Source of the DNA: Salinicola peritrichatus
Lineage (GTDB): Bacteria; Pseudomonadota; Gammaproteobacteria; Pseudomonadales; Halomonadaceae
Assembly: GCF_003206715.1 (NCBI RefSeq)
Contig: NZ_PZJU01000075.1
Location: 1 to 32,496, forward strand
Length of the DNA stretch: 32,496 nt
Direction of reading: 5' to 3'
Shown here: positions 23,940 through 32,405 of the stretch, piece by piece
How positions within the stretch are numbered: position 1 is the first letter of the stretch
How the letters are laid out: every line of letters begins with the position of its first letter
Notes under the pieces: generated by a model
Database searches by the model: none
Told to the model about the DNA's origin: nothing
Seen by the model: only the letters and a program-made list of their open reading frames with translations
Position numbers and translations under genes: made by a program

Positions 23940-24835
23940 CCATTCGCCCCGCCGTCTCTCAGCGACTGTTGATCCACTTGCTTGCCGGATTGCTACTTAT
24001 GACGATGGTAATGATCGCACCGCCACCCGCCAGGGCCAGTCAGGCACACCCCATCGTCGCCCTAGATCAAGCGATCGCCGAAACGTTGCTCGAACTAGGC
24101 ATCGCCCCGGTCATGATCAGCCAACGCGATTATTTCGATTTCTGGACGGACGACGCCTACGACGCCTCCCAGTTGATCGAGGTCGGCCAACCGCTGCCAA
24201 ATATTGAACTTCTGCGGCAGGTGTCGCCGCGGCAGATCCTGCTCGCGCCCTGGCAAGCGGCTGTCGCCTCGCAACTCGATGCCGTCGCACCGATCGAAAT
24301 CGTCGATGACTATCCCTATTCCAGCGAGGGCGATATCTGGATACATCTGCTCGCTTTCACCCGGCAGCTCGGCCAGCAAGTCGGTCGCCCACAGGCGGCA
24401 GCACATCTGATTCAGCAAACCGAGACACACCTCGATGCCCTGCGCAACAAGGCAATGGATGAGGATATGCCGCTACTGATCGTGCAACTCATGGACCAGC
24501 GACATGTCCGCGTGTTTGGCGGACATAGTCTGCCGCAGGGCGTGCTGCAACGGCTGGGCTTGCACAACGCCTGGCATGGCGCGACCAATCAGTGGGGCTA
24601 TGCACTGGTCGGTATCGACTCTTTGTTCGATATCGAGGCCCGCCTGGTGGTGATCCGCGATCCTTTCCCCATTGGCATCGAGCAGAGCCTGGCACAGAAC
24701 GGCCTCTGGCGTCATCTGCCCAGCGTCAAGCGCGGCGACGTCATCACGCTGACCCATGCTTTCTGGTTCGCCGGTGGGTTGCCTTCCGCCCGTCGTTTCG
24801 CCGACGCTCTAGTCGAGGCCCTTGACGATGACTAG
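23936..24835 (+). CDS. Periplasmic iron-siderophore binding protein (FhuD-like)
   Basis: Substrate-binding subunit that carries a ferric hydroxamate from the outer-membrane receptor to the inner-membrane permease. 299 residues from the GTG at 23936, close to the 296 of FhuD. This start has AGGA six bases upstream and yields a clean signal peptide (LLIHLLAGLLLMTMVMIAPPPARA, cleavage after about 34); a further in-frame GTG at 23894 would give an unusually long leader. The mature part follows the FhuD pattern: IVALDQAIAETLLELGIAPV, the W-D-x-x pocket region DFWTDDAY, GQPLPNIELLRQVSPRQILLAP, and the C-terminal LPSVKRGDVITL with FWFAGGLPSARRFADAL. It overlaps the permease gene by 8 bp. Binding of a hydroxamate siderophore is likely. 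Confidence 0.9.
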   Translation: MTIRPAVSQRLLIHLLAGLLLMTMVMIAPPPARASQAHPIVALDQAIAETLLELGIAPVMISQRDYFDFWTDDAYDASQLIEVGQPLPNIELLRQVSPRQILLAPWQAAVASQLDAVAPIEIVDDYPYSSEGDIWIHLLAFTRQLGQQVGRPQAAAHLIQQTETHLDALRNKAMDEDMPLLIVQLMDQRHVRVFGGHSLPQGVLQRLGLHNAWHGATNQWGYALVGIDSLFDIEARLVVIRDPFPIGIEQSLAQNGLWRHLPSVKRGDVITLTHAFWFAGGLPSARRFADALVEALDDD

Positions 24836-26813
24836 CCGATCCTTGGCATGGCTGCCCCCCGCTGGCATCTGTCTACTGCTGGGACTACCTCTGCTATGGC
24901 TGGTCGGCTCGGCTCTGGCTGTCCATGGCGATATCCTCGACACGTTGCGAACATTAGCCACCCCTGCGCCAACGGCAATCGATCGGTTGCTGCTGTACTA
25001 CGCCTGGTGGCCGCGTTTCGTCATGGCGCTGTTGGCCGGCGCGGGACTCGCCGTGGCAGGAGTGCTGATGCAGCAGGTGCTCCGCAATCCGCTGGCGTCA
25101 CCGACCACGCTGGGTGTCGCTTCAGGCGCCAACCTGGCGCTGATGGCAAGCACCCTGCTGGCGCCTGGACTGCTCGCCATCGGACGCGAGTGGATCGCTC
25201 TGGCCGGTGGTGGTGCCGCCGTGGGATTGACGTTTCTGCTAAGCTGGCGGCGCGGCTTGGCGCCGACAGTGATCGTACTCGCTGGGCTAGTGGTCAATCT
25301 CTATCTGGGCGCCCTGAGTACCGTCTTGCTGCTGTTCCACCACGAGTCGCTCAACCGTTTGCTGATCTGGAGCGCCGGCTCACTGGTCCAGAACGGTTGG
25401 GACGATGTCGCCATGCTGTGGCCTCGCCTGCTGTTCGCCATGCTGACAGCGATGGCGCTGCTTCGACCCTTGCGCTTGCTGGAGTTGGACGACGCCAACA
25501 TGCGTAGCCTTGGCGTGCCTCTGAAATACCTGCGCCTGGCTGGCCTTGGGCTCGCGGTAGCTCTGACAGGCAGTATCGTCAGCGTCATCGGCGTGATCGG
25601 TTTCATCGGCCTGGCCGCCCCCAACATCATCGCCCTAGCTGGCGGTCGCACACTCGTCCAACGACTGTTCTGGTCACCTCTGCTCGGCGCCTTGCTGTTG
25701 GCATTGACCGACCAACTTCTACAGCGAGTCGGCGGCGACTATTTGGCGACACTGGTTCCCACCGGGGCCATCACCAGCCTACTGGGCGCACCGCTGCTAT
25801 TGTGGTTGATCCCCCGTCTGCGAATGACGGGGAACCGGCCACGGGACACAACGCCCCTTGCCGGATACCGGCACCTCGACCTGAAGGCAACATCCTGGCT
25901 GCCGTTCCTCCTGGCATCGATCGTCGTCGTGGCGCTGCTGCTCGGGCAGGGAGTCGATGGCTGGTACTGGCTGAATCCCACGCAATGGCCGTTCATCGAA
26001 GGCCGTCTGAATCGTCTGCTCGCCGCTGCCAGCAGTGGCGTCATGCTGGCGGTGTCCGGCACGGTACTGCAGCGTTTGTCCGCCAACCCCATGGCCAGCC
26101 CCGAAGTATTGGGGATTAGCGGCGGCAGTGCCATTGCCGTGATTCTGGGCATCTATCTGCTGCCCGCGCCATCCTCGCCGATGTTGGCTGGCGTGGGCAC
26201 CCTGGGTGCCTGTCTTACTCTGGGACTATTGCTCGCCCTGACGCGACGGCGCGATTACGCGCCAGGGCAATTGCTGTTGGCAGGTGTCGCCATTGGCGCA
26301 TTGTTCAACGCAGTGAGTAGCATCATCCTGGTCAGCGGCGATCCCCGCACTCAGCAGGTACTCGCCTGGATCACCGGCTCAACCTACTACGCGACGCCGT
26401 CCCAAGCTCTCCTACTGTCCGCGCTGGCCTGCTTGGCGACGCTGCTCGCCTGCCGTTTCAATCACTGGCTGGATATCCTGCCGCTGGGTGGCGGTATCGC
26501 CCAGGCCATCGGTATCGATGTGAAACTCGCCCGCTTATCGCTGCTGCTGCTGGTCGCGGCCATGACTGCCAGCGCCACATTAATTGTCGGCCCGCTGTCG
26601 TTCATCGGCCTGCTCGCTCCGCACCTGGCGCGCATGCTGGGATTTACGCGGGCCCTTCACCACCTGCTGGGCGCCGCGCTGTTAGGGGCCCTGCTGATGA
26701 TCGTTGCCGACTGGCTGGGACGCCAATTGTTGTTCCCCAACGAAATACCAGCGGGTACCGCCGCTTCGCTGATCGGCGGTGCCTATTTCATGTTGCGATT
26801 GCGTCGACTTTGA
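24828..26813 (+). CDS. Double-length siderophore ABC permease (FhuB-like)
   Basis: Inner-membrane channel of the importer, 661 residues, made of two FecCD-type permease halves in one chain as in FhuB. The first half spans about 1-330 and contains GVLMQQVLRNPLASPTTLGV and IGVIGFIGLAAPNIIALAGG. The second spans about 345-661 and contains VLQRLSANPMASPEVLGISGG and GPLSFIGLLAPHLARMLGF. The second set of motifs in each half forms the loop that docks the ATPase. Single-chain double permeases are typical for hydroxamate importers; most FecCD systems use two separate subunits or a homodimer. The ATG at 24828 overlaps the binding-protein stop and has GAGG upstream; a TTG at 24822 is also in frame. No ATPase gene follows; the FhuC-like gene at 15436 is the obvious partner. 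Confidence 0.93.
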   Translation: MTSRSLAWLPPAGICLLLGLPLLWLVGSALAVHGDILDTLRTLATPAPTAIDRLLLYYAWWPRFVMALLAGAGLAVAGVLMQQVLRNPLASPTTLGVASGANLALMASTLLAPGLLAIGREWIALAGGGAAVGLTFLLSWRRGLAPTVIVLAGLVVNLYLGALSTVLLLFHHESLNRLLIWSAGSLVQNGWDDVAMLWPRLLFAMLTAMALLRPLRLLELDDANMRSLGVPLKYLRLAGLGLAVALTGSIVSVIGVIGFIGLAAPNIIALAGGRTLVQRLFWSPLLGALLLALTDQLLQRVGGDYLATLVPTGAITSLLGAPLLLWLIPRLRMTGNRPRDTTPLAGYRHLDLKATSWLPFLLASIVVVALLLGQGVDGWYWLNPTQWPFIEGRLNRLLAAASSGVMLAVSGTVLQRLSANPMASPEVLGISGGSAIAVILGIYLLPAPSSPMLAGVGTLGACLTLGLLLALTRRRDYAPGQLLLAGVAIGALFNAVSSIILVSGDPRTQQVLAWITGSTYYATPSQALLLSALACLATLLACRFNHWLDILPLGGGIAQAIGIDVKLARLSLLLLVAAMTASATLIVGPLSFIGLLAPHLARMLGFTRALHHLLGAALLGALLMIVADWLGRQLLFPNEIPAGTAASLIGGAYFMLRLRRL

Positions 26814-26834
26814 GACGAGGTATCCGCCAGACGG

Positions 26835-28520
26835 TTACGAGATTCTTTCCACCGCGTCGCGGCTGGCCAGATCGCGCTCTTCGCCAGTGAGTTCACGCAG
26901 TCGGCCGTCGCGCATTTCCAGCAGGCGATCCGCGTGAGCGAAGTAGTGGTCGTCGTGGCTGATAGCGAAAACGGTGATGCCGAGTTCGCGGAAACGCGGC
27001 ATCAGTTCGCGATAGAAGGCGCGCCGGAATTGCGGATCCTGATCCGCCGCCCATTCGTCGAGCAACAAGATCTGGCGCTGCTCGACCAGCGCCATCAGCA
27101 GCGCCAGGCGCTTGCGCTGCCCCTGGGAGAGTTCGGTATCCAGCACCCGGCCGTCCTCGAGCCGGAGCTTCTTCGCCAGTTGCAGCGTCTCGAGCCAGTT
27201 GTCGAGCAGCGCGGGATCGGCACTGCCACCGCGTGGCCCCATCAACCGGTCGAACTGGTGGAAGTCGGTGTAAACCGCCGAAAAGCGCTGACGGTAACGA
27301 TGCCAATCCGCCTCGCCGACGGCCTCGCCGTCGATGCGAATCTCGCCGCCATGCGGCCGATAGAGCCCGGTCAGCAGCTTGGCCAGGGTCGACTTGCCGC
27401 TGCCGTTGCCGCCGATCAGATAGACCTGCTCGCCCCGCTCGAGACGCAGATTGATCGGGCCTATTTCGAAACCCATACGTTCAAAACCCTCGCGGCCGGT
27501 CTTGGCCGGATAGCGATAGGTGATGTCGCGCAATTCCAACGTCTGCCACTCGCCGTGATCGTCGACCAGATCGAAATCCTCGCGGTACGGCGCCAGCGAC
27601 AGTTCGCGCAGCTTGTCGAACGAGACCTGCGCCGTGATCAGCGTCGGCGTCGCCCCCACAGCCTGAATCAGCGGCGAGCGCAGGAACAGCAGGGTCAGCG
27701 AGAAGGTCGCGGCCACCGCGGTATTCGACCAGCCGAGCCCGTTGGCGAGAAAGAACACCACGCCGATGGCACCGAGCATCATGATGTTGGTCCAGTTGCC
27801 CGCGCTCAGATGATAGGTGTCGGCACGAATGATGTGGTCGCGATAGGTTCGGGCATCGACACCATAGACCGCTTCCAGCAGATGGCGCGCGCGGTCGCGG
27901 TTGAGTCTCAACTCCTTGCGTCCGTGGATGACGGTCTCGTATGCCCGATAGAGCCGGTCGTCCGCTTCCCGCGTGATGCGAATATGGTGGTAGACCTTGG
28001 AAACCAGCCACCACCCCACCAGCATGGTGATGGCGATCCACACCGCCGTCACCAGCAACAGCGGTGGCGAGAGCCAGAACAGGTAAGCCACCGACGCCAG
28101 CGTGATGATCACGCCCTGGACCAGCTCCGGCAGACGCACGAAAGCGATGGTGATGTTGCGAATGTCGCTGGAGAGACTCGCCAGCAGGTGCGCGCTGCCC
28201 AGCTGTTCCAGGCGTTCGACGTCGGTATCGAGGATGCGCTTGACCAACCTCTCACGCAGGCGGTAGACGAAGTGATGGCCCAGCGTGGTCAGCGCCAACT
28301 GCGAACCCAGCGTCACCGCCAGCAGCAGCATGACCAGGCCGATGAACGGCAGCAGCGTCGTCATCGCACCGATTTCTATCGGCTGCGGACCGGTGACGAT
28401 CAGATAGTGATTGATGAAGGCGATCACCCCGATACCCAGCACCGCACTCAGCAGGCTGAGCAGCATGACGCCGACGAATGGCCAGCGATAGTGACGAAAG
28501 ACGACGCGCAGTAGTTCCAT
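26835..28520 (-). CDS. ABC exporter of the PvdE/SyrD/YojI family
   Basis: Half-size ABC exporter of 561 residues with a six-helix membrane domain (about 1-310) and an ATPase domain (about 340-545). The ATPase has Walker A GGNGSGKS (about 373-380), signature [12 protein letters not shown] and Walker [18 protein letters not shown]. The DEWAADQDP form is the fingerprint of the cyclic-peptide exporter family that includes PvdE (pyoverdine precursor), SyrD and YojI. It should work as a homodimer in the inner membrane. It converges on the permease gene with 21 bp between stops and has a Fur-like site upstream. It is a second candidate exporter for the siderophore; since no NRPS is present in the window, its peptide-exporter type is unexpected here. 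Family firm, substrate unknown. Confidence 0.9.
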   Translation of the reverse strand: MELLRVVFRHYRWPFVGVMLLSLLSAVLGIGVIAFINHYLIVTGPQPIEIGAMTTLLPFIGLVMLLLAVTLGSQLALTTLGHHFVYRLRERLVKRILDTDVERLEQLGSAHLLASLSSDIRNITIAFVRLPELVQGVIITLASVAYLFWLSPPLLLVTAVWIAITMLVGWWLVSKVYHHIRITREADDRLYRAYETVIHGRKELRLNRDRARHLLEAVYGVDARTYRDHIIRADTYHLSAGNWTNIMMLGAIGVVFFLANGLGWSNTAVAATFSLTLLFLRSPLIQAVGATPTLITAQVSFDKLRELSLAPYREDFDLVDDHGEWQTLELRDITYRYPAKTGREGFERMGFEIGPINLRLERGEQVYLIGGNGSGKSTLAKLLTGLYRPHGGEIRIDGEAVGEADWHRYRQRFSAVYTDFHQFDRLMGPRGGSADPALLDNWLETLQLAKKLRLEDGRVLDTELSQGQRKRLALLMALVEQRQILLLDEWAADQDPQFRRAFYRELMPRFRELGITVFAISHDDHYFAHADRLLEMRDGRLRELTGEERDLASRDAVERIS

Positions 28521-28580
28521 TCGGATCCCGTAGACTGCGATATGGCTCGCCCGGGACGTCGAGCGAGAAGAGCGGAGACG

Positions 28581-28597
28581 CGAATGATTCTAACCTT
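28581..28597 (-). promoter_or_regulatory. Weak Fur-like site before the ABC exporter
   Basis: CGAATGATTCTAACCTT (28581-28597) shares AATGATTCT with the sigma-factor Fur box at 13039-13047. It lies about 60 bp before the exporter start, in the 105-bp gap between the LysR gene and the exporter. The right half of the palindrome is poor. Confidence 0.35.
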
Positions 28598-28625
28598 CAC
28601 CAGCGAAGTCAAGCGACGCCGGTAC

Positions 28626-29537
28626 TCAAGCTTCCTCGTCCGAGAACATCATCTGGATGCGGGAACGCAACCAGCGCTCGGCCGGGTCATTGTCGTAGAC
28701 GCTCTGCCACACCATGCTCAACGGGGCCGGCGGGCGCTCCAGCGGCAGTTCGTCGACCCGCAACCCCCCCTGGGCCGCCAGCACGTCGGCGGCATAGTCC
28801 GGCACGGTTGCGACCATGTCGGTATTCTGCAGTAGCGACGCCAGGCTGTTGAACTGCGGTACCGCCAGCACGATCCGTCGCTTGCGGTCGAGTGCCGCCA
28901 GCAGGTCGTCGACGTAACCGTTGAGATCGCCGTCGAACGAGACCAGCGCGTGGGGACGCTGGCAATAGTCATCGAGCGTCAGCGCTCCCGGACGTCCATC
29001 GGCACGCAGCACCTTGGCGTGGGTCCGACGCAGCACACGCTGCTTGGCGTTGGCGGGCAGATCGCGAGCATAACCCGCGGCAACCGTGATTTCGCGCGTA
29101 TTGAGCAGTTGCGGCATGAGATGGAAGTCGGCACGGCGGACGACCAGCACGATGCCCGGCGCCTCACTGCGCAGCCGCTTGAGCAGAGCCGGCAGCAGCG
29201 CGAATTCGACGTCGTCGCTGAACCCGACCCGGAACACGGCCTCGCTGGTCGCCGGATCGAAACTGCTGGTTCGGCTCAACACGTTGGAAATGGCATCCAG
29301 CGCGGGTTGCAGCTGTTCGTAGATCTCCTGGGCGCGGGCGGTGGGCACCATCTGGCGCCCGGTACGCACCAGCAGAGGATCGCCAAAGACGTCTCTCAAA
29401 CGGGCAAGCGCCGCGCTGGTCGCCGGCTGGCCGAGAAACAGGCGCTCGGCCGCCCGCGAGACGCTACGCTCTTGCATCAAGGTTTCGAACACGACCAGCA
29501 GCTTGAAATCGACGCCGCGCAGGTCACTACGATTCAT
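28626..29537 (-). CDS. LysR-family transcriptional regulator
   Basis: DNA-binding regulator of 303 residues with the standard LysR plan. A winged helix-turn-helix lies near the N-terminus (LKLLVV-type start DFKLLVVFETLMQERSVSRAAERL, then GQPATSAALARLRDVFGDPLLVR, about 10-68), followed by a periplasmic-binding-protein-like effector domain (about 95-295). The NodD/LinR-like opening (LRGVDFKLLVVFETLM) suggests a regulator of a small catabolic or detoxification gene. It is divergent from a quinone-oxidoreductase-like gene with 200 bp between starts; LysR proteins usually repress themselves and control the divergent gene in response to a small molecule. Target inferred from position. Confidence 0.93.
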   Translation of the reverse strand: MNRSDLRGVDFKLLVVFETLMQERSVSRAAERLFLGQPATSAALARLRDVFGDPLLVRTGRQMVPTARAQEIYEQLQPALDAISNVLSRTSSFDPATSEAVFRVGFSDDVEFALLPALLKRLRSEAPGIVLVVRRADFHLMPQLLNTREITVAAGYARDLPANAKQRVLRRTHAKVLRADGRPGALTLDDYCQRPHALVSFDGDLNGYVDDLLAALDRKRRIVLAVPQFNSLASLLQNTDMVATVPDYAADVLAAQGGLRVDELPLERPPAPLSMVWQSVYDNDPAERWLRSRIQMMFSDEEA

Positions 29538-29665
29538 TAACGGCTCGCTCTTCCCTGTCGAGTGGCGGCGCCCGCCCGACCGCGTTCAGCGTACACCAAG
29601 CGCGATCGTCCTCGGGAAACCTTGCGGGCGCCATATCGATACGGGTTATATCCGGTATCGATTTG

Positions 29666-29696
29666 CAAACATAGTGTTTGTCACTTATCGCCGATA
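29666..29696. promoter_or_regulatory. Two palindromes in the LysR/oxidoreductase gap
   Basis: CAAAC-ATAGT-GTTTG (29666-29680) and TATCG-C-CGATA (29686-29696) are perfect inverted repeats lying 40-70 bp before the plus-strand start and 130-160 bp before the LysR start. Their position suits LysR recognition and activation sites on the divergent promoter. The palindromes are directly visible; the regulator match is inferred. Confidence 0.5.
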
Positions 29697-29737
29697 GAGT
29701 CAAAGACCGGTATCGGAATCTCCGAGGTACGTACACC

Positions 29738-30757
29738 ATGTCACGCGCAATACAATTTCAACGATTTGGCGACGCCGACGTGCTCGAAGTCATCGAGCGC
29801 CAGCCGACCTCGCCCGCCGCTGACGAAGTGCTGATCGCCACCGAGGCGATAGGCGTCAACTGGCATGACGTGCTGTGGCGGCGCGGCATGAGTTCGACCA
29901 GGGCTACCCTGCCGGCCGGTATGGGCAGCGAGCTGGCGGGGAGCGTGATCGAGGTCGGCTCCGGTGTCAGCGATTTTGCACCCGGCGACCGCGTTGCGTC
30001 GATTCCTGCCTTCGATCCCAACCGCTACGCGACCTACGCCGAACGGGCGCTGTTGCCGGTAACGTCGCTGATTCGTTATCCCGACTGTCTGACGCCAGCC
30101 GAAGCGGGCGTCCATTATGTGCCGTCGCTGATCAGCTGGCTCGGCTTTCGCGAAGTCGCCGACCTGCAACCCGGGGAGACGGTACTAATCACCGGCGCCT
30201 GTCACATCGGCGGTCCCTATGCGGTTCAGGTCGCCCGCGCCTTCGGTGCACGAGTCATCGCCGCCACGCCCCATGAAAGCGCTGTCGACTATCTCGAGTC
30301 ACTGGGCGCCGACGCCGTGATCCATACCGAAACCCAGGACCTGGTGAAGCGCGTCGACAAGCTGACCGACCATCGGGGGGTCGACGTGGTCCTGGATGCG
30401 CTGGGCGGCCCGCAAATGAGCCTGTTGGGCGAGGTCCTGGCGACCCGTGGCCGCCTGATTCTCTACGGCATGCTGGGCGGCAACGAGACTTCGTTCCCGG
30501 CCCAGGCGGCCTTCCGCAAGAATATCCAGTTTCATGTCCACTGCCTGTCCAATTTCAGCGGCAAGCCGGAACTGGGCATCCCCCAAAATCGTCCGGCACT
30601 CGACCGCGCCATTGCCGGTGTCGACCGGCTCACACGACGCGGCGAACTCAAGCCGCAGATCGATCATCGTTTTGGATTCGATGAAATCGTCGAGGCACAC
30701 CGCTATCTGGAGACATGCGCCAATCATCACGGCCGGATCGTGGTGGAGATGACCTGA
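29738..30757 (+). CDS. Quinone-oxidoreductase-like MDR dehydrogenase
   Basis: NADPH-dependent medium-chain reductase of 339 residues lacking the zinc ligands of alcohol dehydrogenases. The catalytic-domain motifs read IGVNWHDVLWRRG and GMGSELAGSVIEVGSGV, where zinc enzymes have C-G-T-D and G-H-E. The nucleotide fold shows VLITGACHIGGPYAVQVARAFGA (about 150-172) and GVDVVLDALGG. Such enzymes reduce quinones or enones and often serve in detoxification. GAGG lies 10 bases before the ATG at 29738, which gives the normal family start MSRAIQFQRFGDADVLEV; an upstream in-frame start at 29678 would overlap the regulatory palindromes. It is divergent from the LysR gene and upstream of an AEC permease in the same direction. 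Confidence 0.9.
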   Translation: MSRAIQFQRFGDADVLEVIERQPTSPAADEVLIATEAIGVNWHDVLWRRGMSSTRATLPAGMGSELAGSVIEVGSGVSDFAPGDRVASIPAFDPNRYATYAERALLPVTSLIRYPDCLTPAEAGVHYVPSLISWLGFREVADLQPGETVLITGACHIGGPYAVQVARAFGARVIAATPHESAVDYLESLGADAVIHTETQDLVKRVDKLTDHRGVDVVLDALGGPQMSLLGEVLATRGRLILYGMLGGNETSFPAQAAFRKNIQFHVHCLSNFSGKPELGIPQNRPALDRAIAGVDRLTRRGELKPQIDHRFGFDEIVEAHRYLETCANHHGRIVVEMT

Positions 30758-30849
30758 CGGATCGCAGTCACGGATATTGCCAGTGACCTGACCGATTGAC
30801 GACAATAGGCGTTTGCACTTTCGTCGCAATCGCGCTCTGGGGATACCGA

Positions 30850-31725
30850 ATGCTCGCTCAACTGTTCGCCGTCATGGCTCCGGTACTGGTCGGCGCGGGC
30901 ATCGGTTTCGGCTGGATTCGCCGTGGGCTCTCCTATCCGACCGAGTTCGTGACCAAGCTGGTGTTCAATATCGGCACGCCGGCGCTGGTCATCGCCTCGC
31001 TGTCGAATGCCGAGGTGGACCCCGACGACTTCGGTCGTACCCTGGCCGCGACGTTCATCGTCCTGGCGGGGATGGCACTGGCCAGCTTCGGTGTCGCCCG
31101 GCTGCTGGGCAAGTCGTGGCGCGTCATCATCTCACCGATGATGTATCCCAACGCCGGCAACATGGGCCTGCCGGTATCGCTCTATGCCTTCGGTCACTAC
31201 GGTTTCACCTTCGCCATGACCGCCTGGGTCGCGAATGCGCTGATCCAGTTCACCGTCGGCATGATGATGGCTTCCCGCGGCAATCCCTGGAAGTCCCTGG
31301 CGCGCAATCCCACGCTTTACAGCATCGCCATTTCGCTGGCCTTGTTGCTGACCGGCACGCCCCTGCCCGCCTGGCTGAACAACTCCGTCCATCTGCTCTC
31401 CGGCCTGACGATTCCGCTCATGCTGATCACCCTCGGCGTGTCGCTGGCCAGCATCCAGGTGCGCAATCTGTCGTCCGGCTTCGTCTTCACGCTCTGCCGT
31501 GTCCCGATCGCGCTGGGGCTCTCCTTCGGCGTCGCTCACTTGCTGAGTCTGCCGCCGGTCGCCGCCAGTGCCGTCGCCCTGCAGATGAGCATGCCGGTGG
31601 CGGTCTACAACTATCTGTTCGCGCAGCGTTCCCGCCAGGAACCGGAATACGTGGCCAGCCTGGTGTTCTGCTCGACGCTGCTGGCTTTCATCTACCTGCC
31701 GCTCGAACTCGCTTTCATGCTGTGA
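30850..31725 (+). CDS. AEC-family transporter (auxin efflux carrier type)
   Basis: Inner-membrane permease of 291 residues with about ten hydrophobic helices. Family marks: FVTKLVFNIGTPALVIASL in the first half, and the central MMYPNAGNMGLPVSLYAFG with the Asn-Gly-Asn-type break. The second half has LSGLTIPLMLITLGVSLAS and ALQMSMPVAVYNYLFAQ. Bacterial members move malate, malonate or other small carboxylates. GGGGA precedes the ATG at 30850; a TTG at 30796 in the same frame would add 18 residues without support. It begins 92 bp after the oxidoreductase and may be part of the same LysR-controlled unit. Substrate unknown. Confidence 0.9.
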   Translation: MLAQLFAVMAPVLVGAGIGFGWIRRGLSYPTEFVTKLVFNIGTPALVIASLSNAEVDPDDFGRTLAATFIVLAGMALASFGVARLLGKSWRVIISPMMYPNAGNMGLPVSLYAFGHYGFTFAMTAWVANALIQFTVGMMMASRGNPWKSLARNPTLYSIAISLALLLTGTPLPAWLNNSVHLLSGLTIPLMLITLGVSLASIQVRNLSSGFVFTLCRVPIALGLSFGVAHLLSLPPVAASAVALQMSMPVAVYNYLFAQRSRQEPEYVASLVFCSTLLAFIYLPLELAFML

Positions 31726-31740
31726 TTCCGGTCAACGGCG

Positions 31741-31764
31741 AGCCAGGCCTGGCTTGAAAAAGCC
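31741..31764 (+). terminator. Overlapping hairpins after the AEC gene
   Basis: AGCCA-GGCC-TGGCT (31741-31754) and GGCTT-GAAA-AAGCC (31751-31764) are alternative short hairpins starting 15 bp after the AEC stop. Neither is followed by a U-run on the plus strand. Weak terminator candidate. Confidence 0.35.
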
Positions 31765-31778
31765 GCCCGAGCAACTAC

Positions 31779-31793
31779 ATTACACATTGTAAT
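31779..31793. promoter_or_regulatory. Palindrome before the PRC-barrel gene
   Basis: ATTACA-CAT-TGTAAT is a perfect 6-bp inverted repeat in a distinctly AT-rich stretch (31770-31830), 79-93 bp before the PRC-barrel start. It is placed as an operator upstream of a promoter. I cannot assign a regulator. Confidence 0.45.
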
Positions 31794-31871
31794 CTTAAAA
31801 AAATTAATGGATTACAGCTATTTGCATAAAACGGACACCACGCAATGGAGCCGCGAGGCAAGGAGACACAG

Positions 31872-32405
31872 ATGCGTAACCTGTCATGGAAGCAGACATT
31901 CGGCGCCGCTGCGCTGATAGTGGGGACGACAACGATGTCCCAGGCCGCCCTGGCCCAGGATGAGAACCAGGATGTGCAAGGGCTCTACTCCGCCGATGAA
32001 CTGATGGACGCGGACGTCTATCTGAAGAGTTCGCCGGACGAGGATGTCGGCGATGTCGAGGATATCCTGCTGGGCGAGGACATGTCCGTTCAGGCACTGG
32101 TGGTCGAGGCCGGCGGCGTACTCGACATGGGCGACAAGGAGTTCGTCGTCAAGCAAGGCAATTTCCGCGTCGAGACCAGCCAGGACGATAATCTCGATAC
32201 CATCCGCTATCGCGTCGTCCTCGACCTCGATCGCGACTCGCTGAAACAGCAGCCGGCCTACAACAACGACTGGTGGCAACAGGCCAAGACTCAGGCCGCC
32301 GGTGCCTGGGAAAATACCAAGCAGGGTGCCGCCAGCGCGTGGCAGGGCACCAAGGATGCCACGTCCGACCTGCTGCGCGACGCCAGCAATGCCATCAATA
32401 ACTGA
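31872..32405 (+). CDS. Secreted PRC-barrel protein with 11-residue repeat tail
   Basis: Exported protein of 177 residues. A signal peptide ends after SQAALA (about 28). A PRC-barrel-like domain covers about 37-122 (LYSADELMDADVYLKSSPDEDVGDVEDILL, then VQALVVEAGGVLDMGDKEFVV). Such domains are small beta-barrels found in photosynthetic reaction centres, RimM and many stress proteins. The last 45 residues form an amphipathic repeat: Trp135, Trp146, Trp157 and Leu168 lie exactly 11 apart, as do Lys139, Lys150 and Lys161. The 11-residue period is that of LEA-like helices that protect against drying or salt. The mature protein is strongly acidic, as usual in halophiles. AAGGAGA precedes the ATG at 31872. 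The PRC assignment is good; a protective role is inferred. Confidence 0.85.
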   Translation: MRNLSWKQTFGAAALIVGTTTMSQAALAQDENQDVQGLYSADELMDADVYLKSSPDEDVGDVEDILLGEDMSVQALVVEAGGVLDMGDKEFVVKQGNFRVETSQDDNLDTIRYRVVLDLDRDSLKQQPAYNNDWWQQAKTQAAGAWENTKQGAASAWQGTKDATSDLLRDASNAINN

